Origin: Limnomonas spitsbergensis
Taxonomy: Eukaryota; Chlorophyta; Chlorophyceae; Chlamydomonadales
DNA: 64,000 nucleotides
Assembly: GCA_037349105.1 (NCBI GenBank)
Contig: JAYJMM010000041.1
Location: 3,906,001-3,970,000, forward strand
Direction of reading: 5' to 3'
Part shown: piece by piece, positions 23,801 through 35,828 of the stretch
How the letters are laid out: every line of letters starts with the position of its first letter
Numbering within the stretch: position 1 is the stretch's first letter
Notes under the pieces: generated by a model
Told to the model about the DNA's origin: nothing
The model's input: the letters and a program-made list of their open reading frames with translations, nothing else
Database searches by the model: none
Translations under genes and position numbers: made by a program

Positions 23801-26099
23801 AATGGAGGCTGGGAAAGCAGCAGGGGCTTGGCTTGCCGCGCCTGCCGAAGTGTCTCAAGCTGAGGCAGACCAGGGGGCAACGACTGGCTTGACTCCAGGA
23901 GGACTGTCGGCGGCAGCGGCAGCAGCAGCAACAGCGGGAGCAGGGAGGAAGGAGCAAGATTATCTGCAGGCTTACCTGCAAGCTGCCTTCTCCTTGCGCG
24001 GGTGGAACAGCAGGGAGGATGCATCAGCGGGCCCAGGGGCAGGGCAGGCAGCGAGGCGGGCGGCTGCCGCCACAGACTGGGGGATGGGAGAGGTTGCGGA
24101 CAGCCTGGGCGGAGTTGGTCGTGCAGCGGCAGCAACAACAGCAGCAGCAGCAGGGTGCGAAGGCCAATATCAAGGTCTGCAATCAGCTCCGGCAGCCACA
24201 ACATCACCACAAATACGAGCAGCAGCAGCAGCAGCAATGGTGGAGCAGGCTACGGAGGGGGGGGCAGCAACTGCTGATGGCCCAGCGCATGCAAAAGGGC
24301 AGGCATGTCCGCATGCCTTAGACTTCGGCCCGGCTGCGATGCTCCCCTCCAGCCCTGCAGTCTCGTCGGCTGCAGGACCACCCGGCTATTCCGCCGCAGC
24401 TGCCTTCCCGGCCAGTTTCCCCGGAGGATCCGCCGCCCCTCCGCCGCCGCCAATGGCGAGCTTCAGGGGTAACTGCCCGCCAGAAACTGCTTGGCCGGGC
24501 CACTGGCCTGCACCGTCCGGAGGTGGCGAAACCAGGTCCCGCCCAGCAGACAGCTCGGAAGCTGCATCCGGCTGGGCTAGCCATGGTGGGCCTGGGTTCT
24601 CGGCGGACGGGCCTGCCTGCTCGGGAGATGGGCTTGCCCCATACGGCGGGGTCGATTCCTGCAGGGGTCTGCCTGAGGCGCTGGTCACCGCTGGGCTTGC
24701 CGGTTCGGGAGCGGAGCTGCATGGGGTGTCGGTTGCCCACGGGGCGCAGCAGGCTGTTCACCCAGGGGCAGGCAGCAGCTGGCAGCATGGGGGAGGAGGT
24801 GTAGGGGCCTGGCCTGAGGTCGCTCCACCCGGCTCCTTTCAGGGTTGGGAGGCGTTGGCGGAAGGTCTGGTCCCGCCCGCACACCTCTCTAAATGCTTCA
24901 ACAACGGCCCGCAGGCGCAGCGCAAGCGCCCAAAGCTCAGTCAGCAGGACCAGCAGCAGCTCCAGCAGCAGCACCAGCGGCAGCACCAACAACAGGCCCG
25001 GCACCTCCCTCAGCGGCAACATGAGAGACAAAAAGGTCAACACGCGCAGCATTTTGAGCAACAGCAGCAACACCAGGGCCACAGCAACAACAACAAAAAC
25101 AGCAAACATCAGCTCCGGAACCCGTATGACCTCAGTTCCCACCCCCACGGAGGCCAACAGTTCCAGCCGCGTCAGCGTGACTATCAGGGTGAAGGCGGTC
25201 CACCCGTCCCTCCCTACCCACCTGACTTGAATGCACCTGGCAGCTCGAGCCGCGCAGGCGGCCCCTATTCGGAAGGGCAGCATCATGAGCATGTGGGGCC
25301 GTCTCACAGCAGCCAACAGCAAGAGGGTGGGTCAGGCGCGGTCGTGCCAACGGCCGCGCAGCTCACCCACCACTACTGGCAAGCGGGTGGGCCTACTGGC
25401 GGCCGCGTCGCTGGGTGGACGGACGTGGGCCACCGACCGGGCTCCGCCCCTGATGGTGGCAGGAGGGGGCAGGGCGGCGGGCGGCCGCCATTTTCCGGCA
25501 GGGGATCCGTGGGCAGCGGCGGCAGGACTGCGGGGCTGGGCGGCCGCGGGGAAGCTGGCAGCCGCGGCAGCCGATGGAGCTGGCACGCGCCTGACCGTGG
25601 CGACGGTCATGTTGTGCTGTCGGACCCTGCCCGAGGGGATGAGACGCCCATGGAGGGTGAGCATGAGGATGCTGCGACCGCTCCCAGCGGGACGTCTGCG
25701 GACGCGGCGCACGATAGCGCTGGTGCATCGGCCCAGGCAGCGGCCGCCCACGGCAGAAGGCCTAGCCGTCTGGAGATCGCAAAGATGAGGAAGAGGATGG
25801 TAAGATGGGCACATGCCTTGCTGGCGCCAGAGCAAGAGGCACTTAACTGTTTGTTGGCTCACTCAAACGCATGCCCTTTTACTTCTGCCTTGCCCACTTT
25901 ATTTTTCTTTTCCCCCCAACCAATTCGTTGGGCGCCCACGTGGCCGAGCTTCATTTCAGCAGGGCCCAGAGATGTAACGTCATTGACCTCTGCCTTGCAG
26001 GCAGAGCAACAAGAGGCGGACTATGATCCATCATCACATGAGCTGAGCCGGACCATTAGCATGTTGAGACAAGAGGTGGAGGCGAAGGGCGAGGTTTAA
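17888..26099 (+). CDS. Four-exon gene: coiled coil plus Gln/Gly/Arg-rich low-complexity protein
   Basis: Exons 17888-18169, 18897-19030, 22478-25799 and 26001-26099 give 3,837 nt (1,278 aa) with matching phases. The last intron (25800-26000) is 201 bp without a stop, so an open frame runs through it. The acceptor at 22477 has a long pyrimidine tract (CTCCTACCCATCCCCCCCAG) and continues the heptad-like sequence. Residues 1 to ~155 look like a coiled coil (QSQVQQQLQLLSEQQ, LARREALQMRKQ). The rest is Ala/Gly/Ser-rich, with a Gln/His stretch near 24930-25110 and an RG/GR-rich patch near 25480-25590. A helical tail (ISMLRQEVEAKGEV) closes the protein. I do not recognise the family. The poly-Gln and RGG-like features would fit an RNA-associated protein, which is only a suggestion. 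Intron 2 (19031-22477) is dominated by the 101-bp array. Confidence 0.7.
18330..18830. repeat. Degenerate ATG-rich tandem repeat in intron 1
   Basis: GTGTTGCATGGGCATG(T/C)CCATGCTGC-like units of about 30-60 bp recur across the 18170-18896 intron with many substitutions. Non-coding. Confidence 0.7.
18954..21781. repeat. 28 x 101-bp exon-derived tandem array with 808-bp higher-order period
   Basis: Unit 1 (18954-19054) is the last 77 nt of exon 2 of the coiled-coil gene plus the first 24 nt of its intron (GTGAGAGCTGTGTTC... then TTAAG). The unit then repeats head to tail; starts at 18954, 19055, 19156 and 21681 fit a spacing of exactly 101 bp. 28 units fill 2,828 bp, implying no net insertion or deletion. 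Variants recur every eight units: the ACCATTCTGTGC unit starts near 19156, 19964 and 20772, so an 8-unit block was itself duplicated. Each unit carries a CAG/GTGAGAG donor. As 101 and 77 are not multiples of three, extra copies cannot be added to the protein in frame. Confidence 0.95.
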
Positions 26100-27684
26100 A
26101 CCATCGGGGCCTCTTGGGATTTGGCCTGATGGCACGAGGGAAACTGGCTAGGGCCGCTGAGTTGCGCTGCCTCGTCAGCCGCGACGAGCGGACAGGATTG
26201 GGACGCTGTCTTAGTTTACTTAGTTTATTGCTCTTACATAGTTGTTTGTCGGTCAATTTTGAGGAATTGCTGGAATTCCATGGGGAATCCAGGGAAAGTG
26301 AAGGACAATTAATGGTGTTGGGACGCGTCTATCTCTGCTTCACCCCCATCACTACTCTCTGACTATCAAATCGAATAGTAGATTAGCAAACTTATTCTCC
26401 ATCATGAAAAGCCGACAACATCGACTCCTTACCATCAGATTTTCGGCCATGTTCGTTGTCAAGTTCACCAAGGCCTCCTCCAGTCGACCATTAGTCGGCC
26501 GTCTATCAATACTGATGAAGTCCCTTCAGTACTTCGACACTACCTTAAAACACTGTAAACCATGAAGAAGAATATTCACGGGTTAGTGCAGAGCCTGTCA
26601 GTGTAAAATCGGTGTTAGCTGATTGCCAGTAGCAAAACGTCTACCGGTATGCACAATTGGAAAGTCCTTGCAAGGGATCCCGAACACTCAATTAGGAAAG
26701 GAATAATCGGATTTGCCTTAGGCCATAAACGAGGTTAAAAAGAATTTAATTACAAAGAGAGGGCTTTTTCTAAAGCGAATCGACTCACAATATCAGCTGA
26801 TTGGATGTCACAAGAAAATATAGTATGAGGATTTTGGGACAAGAATCTCGATTGGAATAACACAGGGTATATTACATAATTCTTTATGGGTCGCGCAGCT
26901 TTGATGATGACGGGGGAAAAATTAGGTTGAAGGTCCTATGATGCTGGAGCACATAAAAGCCAGACCAGAGTCCTTTTAGCGCCAGACAGAAACGGCAGCA
27001 AAGCTGCAAACAAGAAAATCAATTTAGGTCGAAGGACCTTATGCTGCCGGAGCACATGAAGGCCAGACCAGGGTCCTTTAACCGCCAGTCTGAGGCGGCA
27101 GCCACGCGGCAATCAAAAAAACTGAGTGGGAGGTTGAAGGTCTGCAAATCCTCCAGCGAGCATAGGGTCCTTACCAGCCATGCTTAGGCTGTTTAACACC
27201 AGGGCTAGGGCGACATCTACTCTGCAATTACATTGAATCCATGCAGCTGAAATGAGGGTGGATACATGCAGCGTAATGATATTGTTTCTTCGCTACAAGA
27301 AACGTGTTCTTACATAGGGATCTTGCAAATCTTGAAATGAAATCAAACTTCCGATTGCACAGCCAGATAAAGGGCAGAAGGATCCTAACCAGTGCGTGAT
27401 GCCTGTCGGATGGACCGCATATGCACCTGATCATCAGGTGAAATTCAGTGGCTGAGACGGGGAGACACTGCCAGTCGGAGGGTGTGGGATTTGTAGCTCG
27501 AGCACGCCTGCGGCAGCAAGGAAGGGGTCAAGGATGGCAAATTTGAAAATATCCGCACGTGCGATGCGCCTTGTTTTACGGAGGCCTTCTTAGCTGCTCT
27601 GGCTGCAATATAAGCTGCCAATTTAGGATATAATGCGAGCCTAGAACTGCCTGTTGAGGTGGCTGGCAGCGTTGGCGATGTGTT
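26100..27684. other. Convergent intergenic interval with ~100-bp degenerate repeat
   Basis: No supported gene lies between the plus-strand gene ending at 26099 and the minus-strand gene ending at 27685. Three diverged copies of a ~100-bp unit (GAAGGTCCTATGATGCTGGA, GAAGGACCTTATGCTGCCGG and a weaker third) lie at about 26929-27200. Each has AGCACAT(A/G)A and GCCAGACCAG. The sequence is A+T-richer than the exons. Confidence 0.6.
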
Positions 27685-28503
27685 CTATGGCATGGCCCCA
27701 GATCCAGCTTTTTGTGCAGATTTCATGTTGCCTGGATTGGGTGGAAAGAAAAAATATGTGTACCGTAGGGTAATGGACAACCCGAATCAGTTTATAATGC
27801 TGAGTTTGAGGTCAGGGCTAGGGATAATCACCGGGCTGCAAGCCTAAATATGATTATCTCAGGCCTGACCGAGACCGAAGCATTCTGAGAACTTAAAAAT
27901 GCTCGAGGTAAACGCAAATTGGGTGTCAAAACAAGAGGGGGCATCTGCCTGGGGGGAAATCTGAAATCTTCTTGAAGATTTTAGTTAGCCTTACCTGTGG
28001 TGGAGTGGGCTTGCGGCATTGGCAGCTTGTCTGGCTTAATGGCATCATCAAGGGCTGTAGGTGCACCAGCTGGTTTCTCCTCGGAGTCTTCTACAGTCAA
28101 AAGCAAAGAAACATCAGGAAAGGGTGGCACAAGAAGCAGATTGACGAGTCACCAAACATGAGAGACTCAGCAAGAGTGGATTTCCTGCAGAGACATACAT
28201 ACCGTCATACCCCTGATGATACCGGTACAATTTGTTCGTTGTAAATTTTGTATTTTTGTCAGATCAGATGTGGAGGGTGCATTGCTTGGCAACTGATGCC
28301 TGCTTGCTTTAATGCTTTATAGGACAGCAACATAATACAATGCACTTACCGAGATCCTCTTGCCCCTGTACAACTGACATATGCCGTGATGAGAGGACTG
28401 AGACTGAGCCTATTCCGTCTTGGAATCTGCAGGGGTACTTCTTCCTCCTCGACTTCTCTTTAGTTTGAATCTGGGGGAGGCTCTGAAGAAGATCGATTTC
28501 CAT
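27685..28503 (-). CDS. Small three-exon gene, 98 aa, tentative
   Basis: Exons 28503-28350, 28090-27995 and 27731-27685 give 297 nt. All phases match (1, 1, 0), with donors CTCG/GTAAGTGC and ACAG/GTAAGGCT and acceptors TTTGACTGTAG and TTTCCACCCAATCCAG. ATG at 28503 is preceded directly by an in-frame TAA. The product is polar, with a basic patch (KEKSRRKKYPCRF) near the start and a Pro/Lys-rich end. I recognise no family. Small exons with good splice sites can arise by chance, so the model is weaker than the others. Confidence 0.38.
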
Positions 28504-30060
28504 TTAATGATCATTCAGCAGTTTAGACATCAGCCGCAGAGATCTCTTGGCATTGGTTTCAGATCTTTTATCAGGGCTTGTTAGGTACATGGTTTCGAGC
28601 TTGGGCTTCCAGCAGGTGCCTTAGAAAATCTGATATCGTTCGCCGATAGAGGCAGAAACTCGAAGGCGGGTAACGCATCGTTTTGTTACCCATAAAAACT
28701 GCAGGATTGCTGATGAACGTCACACATGACGTCGGAGCTAGGAGCTATCTGATAGCAAGATGTTGTCTGGCAATTTGAATTTCTCTTGTACCAAGCAAGC
28801 AAAGGTTGCGCACGTGGCATGCCACGTCGATGGCACCTTCCCGACAACCCACACACACAAGCAGGCAGGGTGGGCGGGCAGACACTGCCTGCCGACGGCA
28901 TGTACGCGGGCAGGATAGGCGGTAACGAGGTTCGCGCGCCGGTTGGGCACGGGTAATGGAGCAGCCATCATCGGTTACGCGGTACATAATGCACACGACC
29001 AACAAGCACTCACACGGCCGCAATGGCTCATGCGTAAAAACTCCGATTATTCGTCTGGATTAAGGATAATCACCTCGCCTACGGCCTCAGTGGTTATCCC
29101 CAGCCCTGAGCATTATGAACCGCTAATCGATTAGGGCAGGCTTCCATTGCCATGCATTTACTAATTATTTTTGCCACTGAGTAAGACTGATACCCCCTGC
29201 TGATACCGTACAAAATCCCCCAATGATACCGGTGTTATCATCGTCATGCTCTATATGTTCCAACCCACCCCCATACGGGACTGTGGTTCATTTTTATCAG
29301 TCCAGATTCAATCCTGATCGCATTGGGAGAATGGGGGCAGGGCAGCAGGCACTCAGTCCTGACCGATCAGAGGACCCAGCTTACCTCAGCTCCAGTCAAC
29401 CGAAGGCTTGCTCCCATGAGTTGTACAGCAAATGCAATGGATTTAACAAATTCTACCAGGCTGAGGATTCTGTAATCAGAAATGCATGCGCTGGTCACGG
29501 CATTTACATCCGACCATATACTGACAGATCCGCCTACTGTCACATCTCTGCACCAATCCTGCATCTGGTCCTACAAAATTTGTTAAGACTGATAGAAATA
29601 TAAAAGAAAGTTAAACCCGTACGGGTTGGCAACCGTTATGTCTTAGCCACACTGCCAAACTTTCCAGACTCCACATCCTCCTGCAGCACATATACTCGAA
29701 GCACCGGCCAATGTCATAAATTGGCATGAACATTATTCTCCCACATGCTCAACAATAGGTCACCCAGCAAAACACTGGCAGCCTTAAATAGCCAAATCCA
29801 CAAAAGGCAGCTCCAGCATTGCATAAATCTGCACCAGATGGAGACACAAACAACTACCTGATCAGCATCCCTTATTTCCTCGACAAACGAAGACAAGGAC
29901 AACAATCTGATACGCATTTCATGAATCTGCACTAAATAGAGACACAAACACAAGTGTTCCACGAATCAGCACAAAACAGAGACACGGACGACAATCTGAT
30001 CAGTATTTCTCCAGATTCATGGACATGGGTACACGGAAGATAAGCAAAACTGGCAGCACC
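28504..30060. other. Intergenic interval, no supported gene
   Basis: Nothing convincing as a gene. About 29815-30010 holds a loose repeat of (A/G)GAGACACAAACAA or GAGACACGGACGAC with ATCTGCAC. Several 60-100-codon frames here lack splice support or sensible composition. Confidence 0.5.
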
Positions 30061-33000
30061 CTATTCGTCAAACCGCATGTGTCGTCCTTTGGGTGTGGGC
30101 AGACCCTTCAGCAACGTCTTGCGGCTGGTGGGCGAATCCACGGCCGTCCCGCTGTCATCAAAGCGGACGTGAGAGCCCAGAGGCATGGGCATGCCATTGA
30201 GCACGGCGCGTTTGTCCGTGTTGAGGCCGATCTTGGTCGTCATGGCAGCCACCAGCAGCGCCTCGTCCGCCTGCGGGCAAATATCGGGTGTATAGGCTGT
30301 CAGTTGACTTCCAAATCAGGCACAATGTGAAGCACACAGTTCTCAGCGTTCAGCATGGGCAGGCAACGCAAAAAGGCATTATCACATCACGGAACGGTTG
30401 CAACACTGAATAGGACTGGATCCACAGCTGGAGCCTGATCTCCACAATTGTTGGGAGTCTGGGAGAAGGGAGGGGGCATGCCAAGAACAAGTCATGCCAC
30501 CGGTGCTGTGCAATGGTGCCGTAATTCAGAAATTGTGTCGGTGATTACTGTCCATTACTGATAAAAGTAGCTGAATTTGCCTTGAAATTACGGTGCCTGA
30601 AACTCAGCTACGTAATTCAGGCACTGTCAGGACCGTGATCAGCACAGCACTGCATACCACCCACCTCGTTGTAGGGCGCCTCCTCCATTTCCTCGTCTGA
30701 CTCCATGCCCTTGAGGTTGGCCAGGGCCTGGGCTTTGGCTTCAGTCGCTGCCTTGATCTCACGCTTCAGCTGCTTGATGCTCCTGATAACAAAAAAAAAA
30801 GTGCACAGCCGGGTCAGCAAGGAAATGTGAAGAGTCTGCCATGGCCAGGCCTGCGCTACGCTTGCTCCCTCAAGGGTTATGTGTCTCAGGAGCATCAAAG
30901 ACAGGTAGACACATCTTATTCAGAACCAAAGGATTCGTGACATGGCAGTTCTTCCACTGAGACATTCACCACACCATCCACACTCTACTGGATAGTGCCA
31001 AACCCTCACACTGCTCGAATCCTGCAACTTACTTGTCATCGCCCCTGGGCCCCACCACCACGCTCTTCACGCGAGGTTTCGAGGCAGCCACTGCCACTCC
31101 TGGGCTCAGCTTCTGGAATGACGACTGGGTGCCAGCCATGTAGGACGCCGTCGCAACGGGGAACGTCAGCTTGGGTCCATCAGGGGAGGATGCGGCCGGG
31201 ACTGTGTCTACAGGCTCCACTTGACGGATCTGCACATGAAAGGGAGAGACATTTCAAGGGGAGAAGATATCACTTAGATCTGAAGAGGGAAGGAATCCAA
31301 TAAGTGCACATCAGTCAGAACTGAAGGCACTTCACCAGCCATGGTATGCTTTAATGGTTTCACAAATTAAATCCAGATGCCAGTGGCGAGAAGAGAGCCC
31401 AATCAGCATAGGTCCATTCAGAAAGCAAGCAGCCAAGTACCCCGTGTCCCATCTGGCCTGTTCCACCCGCGTCACTCACCCTGAAGGGCGATTCCTTTGC
31501 TGCTGTCGAGGGTGTCTTGGTCTTCAAGGCGCTGACCGGTCTAGCTGCAGACTCGCGGCGTTGCATGGCTGCTGCAACCTCGCTGGGTGGCGCACGAGGC
31601 GGCAGAGGGGAGGGAGCAGGCGCGTCGTCCATGTCCACATCCATGTCCTCCATGGGGGGCGGTGCTGCTAGGGCCTGCACTGCTGCGCTTGCTTCCGGTG
31701 CCTCCTGCTCCTCTGCAGCCGCTCCCGGGGCCTCGTCGACTGTGGTCCGACAGGCGGCTAGCAGCATCGAAGCGTCCAAGTAGTCAGGCTCAGCGGCTGC
31801 ACCAATGCTGACCATAGGGGGCAATGCCACCGATGCTGTTGGGCCCTCCAGATCAGAAGCCAGCTCCATGGCCAGGGGCTCGTACTCAGGCATGCAGTCC
31901 ACAGGTGTCGTCTTGGCGCCAGCCTTGGGGTAGGGCGTGCAGATCACCGGCCGGGAGAAGGAGCTCCTCTCTGTTGAAGGGAGGGCGCTGCTGATGGACA
32001 CACGCTTCTCAGCAGGCTTGGCCAGGGACACCTCAGTAAGCTTGGCAGGAGGCGGCCGGGCCCTGACAGTCCGCTCGCTGGGCACTGCAGAAGGGGTTGT
32101 CTCGCACACCGCTTTGGCCTGGGAAGTGCGCCTGACACCAGCCGACGCGGGGGCAGCGAGCGGGGTCCTGCTGGCAGCAGACGCAGGGGCAGCCAGCGGG
32201 GTCTTGCTGGCAGCAGACGCAGGGGCAGGGAGGGGGGTCTTCAGAGCGGCTGGCACAGGAGAGGGGATCGGGGTTTTCTTGGATGCTGACGCAGGGACGG
32301 GGAGCGGAGACTTGCTAGCGGCAGCGCTGGCAGGCCTTACGGACATCTGTGGCGTCTTCACGACGGATCGAGGGGCAGCAGTAGACTTTGGCGTCTTGGG
32401 CAGCGCTTGACCTGCCCCGGCCTGCAGGCTTGGTACAGGGGTGCCCAGAGCATGTGGCGCCTGCTCGATGGACTGGGTAGCAGGTGGCTCGGCGACAGTT
32501 GCCGGAGAGACTGACTCGTCGTCAGCGACATCGCCCTTCATCAGGTCGAATGAGAACTCCTGCAGGGGCTGCTGCGGGGTGCCTCCTACGATAGCGTCCT
32601 CGACAACGCAGGCAGGGTGCTCTGCCACAGTGGGCGAGAGCATCTCGATGGCGGTGGCAGCCAAGGGAGGAGTATCAGATGAGGCCATGCTGTGGGAGGG
32701 GAGGGGGGAGAGCATCTCGATGGCGATGGTACCCTGGGGAGAGGCGTCAAATGAGGCCATGCCGTGGGAAGTTAGGGGGGAGAGCATCTCGATGGCTGTG
32801 GCTGCCAGGGGAGTGGCGTCAAATGAGGCCATGCCGTGGGAAGGTAGGGGGGAGAGCATCTCGATGGCTGTGGCTGCCAGAGAGGAGGCGTCAAAGGAGG
32901 CCATACCGTGGGAGGGGAGGGGGGAGGAGGGCATCTCAATGGCTGTGGCTGCCAGGGGGGAGGTGTCAACCGAGGCCATGCCGTAGGACGGCAGGGGGGA

Positions 33001-33704
33001 GAGCAGCATAGCATCCGGGATGGAGATGTCAGACCTTCCAGACACAACATTGGAATCAGCCAAGGCAGGGCTTGATGCTGCAGCCAAGGCCTCGGAGATG
33101 CACAGGGGCGCAGGCGAGATCATCATGGCGTCAGCAGAGTCCTGTGGGGCACTGGCAGTAGGGGTGGCCAGCGCAACATCCATGCTGTGGTCATCCTCTG
33201 TAGTCTCAGGTGCAAGTGCCACTGGCAAGTCCTCAGCTGTCGCCAGCTCATCAGCTGCAGCAGAATCTTGATCCTTCTCACAGGCGTCGACAATTTCGTC
33301 CGCCTGCGCATAGATGGGGGACAACGGATCTTGCAAGGAAACGAGACGACCTGCACACGACGAATCGACAGGTATACATCGTAAGTTCATGCTGAGCCAG
33401 GGTTTCAATCTCACCTTGCTGATCCTAAACGTTGGTGTAGCCATAGCAGCAACAGCATTCTTGCCCGGTTTCCTCAGAGAAGTTGCGCTCTTGGTCATTC
33501 CCGACATCTTAATCTCAGCTGCGCAAGAATGAGCAGCAACAAAATCAAAATACAAGACATACGATTCAGGTTGACAGGACGTATGAGATCTTTAACTCAT
33601 GTATCGGCAAGATGCAGAGATGGAGCAAACAACTCACGCGTTGTCGCGCCAGCAGCCTCGGCCTTTGCCCTGGATCGGGTCATTCGAGGGGCGGTGTCGG
33701 CCAT
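30061..33704 (-). CDS. Six-exon gene: 839-aa Ser/Pro/Ala-rich protein with duplicated C-terminal motif
   Basis: Exons 33704-33638, 33518-33415, 33303-31480, 31229-31033, 30782-30665 and 30270-30061 give 2,520 nt with all phases consistent. The start reads MADTAPRMTRSRAKAEAAG. Exon 3 encodes acidic then Ser/Pro-rich sequence with about six 24-residue repeats (core ATAIEMLSPLPSHGMASFD, residues ~150-300). A Lys-Thr-Pro-rich part follows, with repeated KTPL(P/A)APASA, offering many possible proline-directed phosphorylation sites. Exon 5 encodes a short helix (SIKQLKREIKAATEAKAQAL, a likely coiled coil). Exon 6 has two copies of G-(M/L)-P-x-P-x-G-x-H-(V/M)-R-F-D, at the middle and extreme end. 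The family is not recognised. The TP sites, coiled coil and basic N-terminus would suit a cell-cycle or chromosome protein, as inference only. Confidence 0.75.
30520..30635. repeat. Second dispersed repeat family, copy in intron of the 839-aa gene
   Basis: GTCCATTACTGATAAAAGTA, GCTGAATTTGCCTTG and CAGCTACGTAATTCAGGCAC match, inverted, the copy at 6245-6345, and match 10790-10900 directly. It lies in the 30271-30664 intron. Confidence 0.6.
32637..33005 (-). repeat. 72-bp coding tandem repeat
   Basis: Inside exon 3 of the 839-aa gene. Units spaced 72 bp (one 75 bp) carry GAGAGCATCTCGATGGC on the plus strand at about 32637, 32709, 32781 and 32853. They encode 24-residue repeats that stay in frame. 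Confidence 0.9.
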
Positions 33705-35481
33705 TGTATAAAGCTTGCTTGAGAGGTATGCTTAATTTCTGTCTGTCTTTCTTCCCTTTTTGATCTTTTTGAACCACAACCAGTGTGAACCCAAGCAAAC
33801 CCACACATTCCTTCGCGGTTTTCGGCTGAAAACCCCCGATGCTGGCAAAGTGGCTGCGCGCATGCTCTACAGGTGATATCGATATGGTGATCATGCACGC
33901 TAGTAGGCTGATATGTCCATTTACAATAACTCTATTACCATTGGTCGTTTGATTTAAAGTCTTGCTATGTCGTCCGCGCCCGGCCGGCCGTACGCAAAAC
34001 GGTCTCATCACCAACCTCCGTCATCATGTCGTTCCAGGTGCTCCTATCCCCTGTGTGGTTGAGTGGGACAGAAAACATGATTCAGGCCCAGCTGACACTT
34101 CGTAAATAACCAAACGAGTGAAAATGACAGTTGCAAGGACCTGAAACAGGAGGTCACCCACGTCCAGGCAGATCACCCAGGCCCAGGCAGAGTGATTGGA
34201 AGGAAGTGGAACAGAAGGTCAGGCTCGAGCTGCGGCTGATGGCCAAACATTGCTGCAGAAAGTACTGGTACCAGGCCGTTCCTGGTTAAGGGATTCTTCA
34301 TACCGTAATTACATACGCGCTCTTTCTAAAATGTTCTGCCCCTGCCTCAGCAGAACATGCCGGTCTGCGCTAAGGTCAGTCAAGGATACCAAGTATGGCC
34401 GTTTGGGCCTACATCCCCCATACCGTTTACCATACCGTTTGCAAAACGGCCTGGTACGGTTTCCCAGAGTCTTTTGCATGCCAAAGTTGCATGCTTGCAT
34501 GAGGACTCTTGTGAGCCAGCTTAGGCCCATGCATGGGTATTGGAGGGCTTCGTCCTTGTAATTATGCTACTGTAGACGTCCTTTGCCTTCGCACCGATTA
34601 ATACCAATTTGCCCGTGCAGAATAACACGTGGTTTAATAATTTATAGTTGAAGGATTGGGCGACTTGATCATACAAATTTGAAATTTTTGCCTGTGATCA
34701 CCGATCAGGGGTACCGAGTATTCTACAAATTCCCCACACTTTCCCAAAACGGTACCGGTATTCTTATCGTCATGCTCTATGCGTTCCCACCTACTCTTAC
34801 AGTTCTTACTGTACGCCTTACCTCGCTAGCAATGTGCCAGTTTCCATAAAGAATTATGAGGCTTCACGGATTAACATGAAATTATTGGTGAACCCTGCGG
34901 CTTCAAAACAAATACTTATGGCCCTGCGGATAAAAATAAATATCAAGCATAAGGCAAAGAACGTCTATGTATCATCTATTCATCTGCATCACTCCGTTGC
35001 CATCGTATTTTGCACGTTACATAGGTGCCTGTATAGTAAGCCTTGAGGTTCATTGGGGGCTCATATCCCTGAACACCGTAATACCCTACCGCCGTACTGC
35101 CCCGTTAACCATACCGTGCAGGCGTGCACGTACCCATACCGCACCGTATTTTTGTACTGGGTAACCCTGGTCAGTCCCAATCGGCCACTGGCGGATGTTG
35201 CGTCATAGACTTATAGCAGCTTCTCGATGTCTGTCAGCTTGGCCTGTCAATGATGTCGCACCATAAAGCAGTAACTGCAATACTATGGTAAATACCGTAA
35301 ACTCCGGTCAGGACACCTTAGAGAGGTGTCCTCTACTCACAAACACGGTACATCACCGTACACTCATGCTCCTTGTACTTCAGACAAGAGCGTGTTAACA
35401 AGATAACTATAACTGGAAGTCCCTAACTGGATGTCTCTGCCTAGAAGTCTCCGTCTCGTGGGTACCGCCCCTACTACTTTA
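33705..35481. other. Upstream interval between the 839-aa gene and element A
   Basis: It contains the 5' region of the gene starting at 33704 and A+T-rich DNA with TACCGT/ACGGTA motifs (near 34420-34460 and 35080-35160). I see no gene. The element A terminal repeat may extend somewhat below 35482. GGACACC and GGTGTCC near 35312-35336 form a small hairpin. Confidence 0.5.
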
Positions 35482-35828
35482 CTCGCGATGTGCGCTTCAG
35501 GTCCGTGGCGGACTTCTTTCCTCACGACAGTGATGGACGCCTACGGGCAGGCTCAGTGACTCTTCACTGGCTGCGAGTGCTCAGCGAGTTAAGCAGCTAA
35601 CTGGTTATTTGTATGTATAGCAATTGACTTAGGTAGCGTAGGCCTTCTGGCCGTCTGGGCGCGATCCAGCTGGGCTATGTCAAGGGGCACTTACCGCGCG
35701 ACTCGCGGTGAGGGTGACGGGACGTAGACTGCGTACTTCTTCTTGTGCAGGGTCTCGGCTCTCTTACTAGGGTACTTGTCTCCAGCTATCTCAGATGAGG
35801 CTGAGCTAGTCTTGACTTGTTGTAGTTA
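35482..35828 (-). repeat. Terminal-repeat block of element A (3' LTR)
   Basis: The reverse complement matches 49818-50150 over most of its length (GCTGGAGACAAGTACC, GGTAAGTGCC, ACATAGCCCAGCTGGATCGC, CACTCGCAGCCAGTGA, GAAAGAAGTCCGCCACGGAC). It begins around the stop codon of the integrase-PHD frame. I could not fix TG...CA ends or a target-site duplication, so the limits are approximate. Confidence 0.75.

Noticed and set aside
27659..27847. Plus-strand 62-codon frame
   Set aside because: It overlaps the last exon of the tentative small minus-strand gene and has no start context or splice support.
34196..34561. Plus-strand 121-codon frame
   Set aside because: No recognisable motif, mixed composition, no intron signals, and a TACCGT-rich non-coding background.
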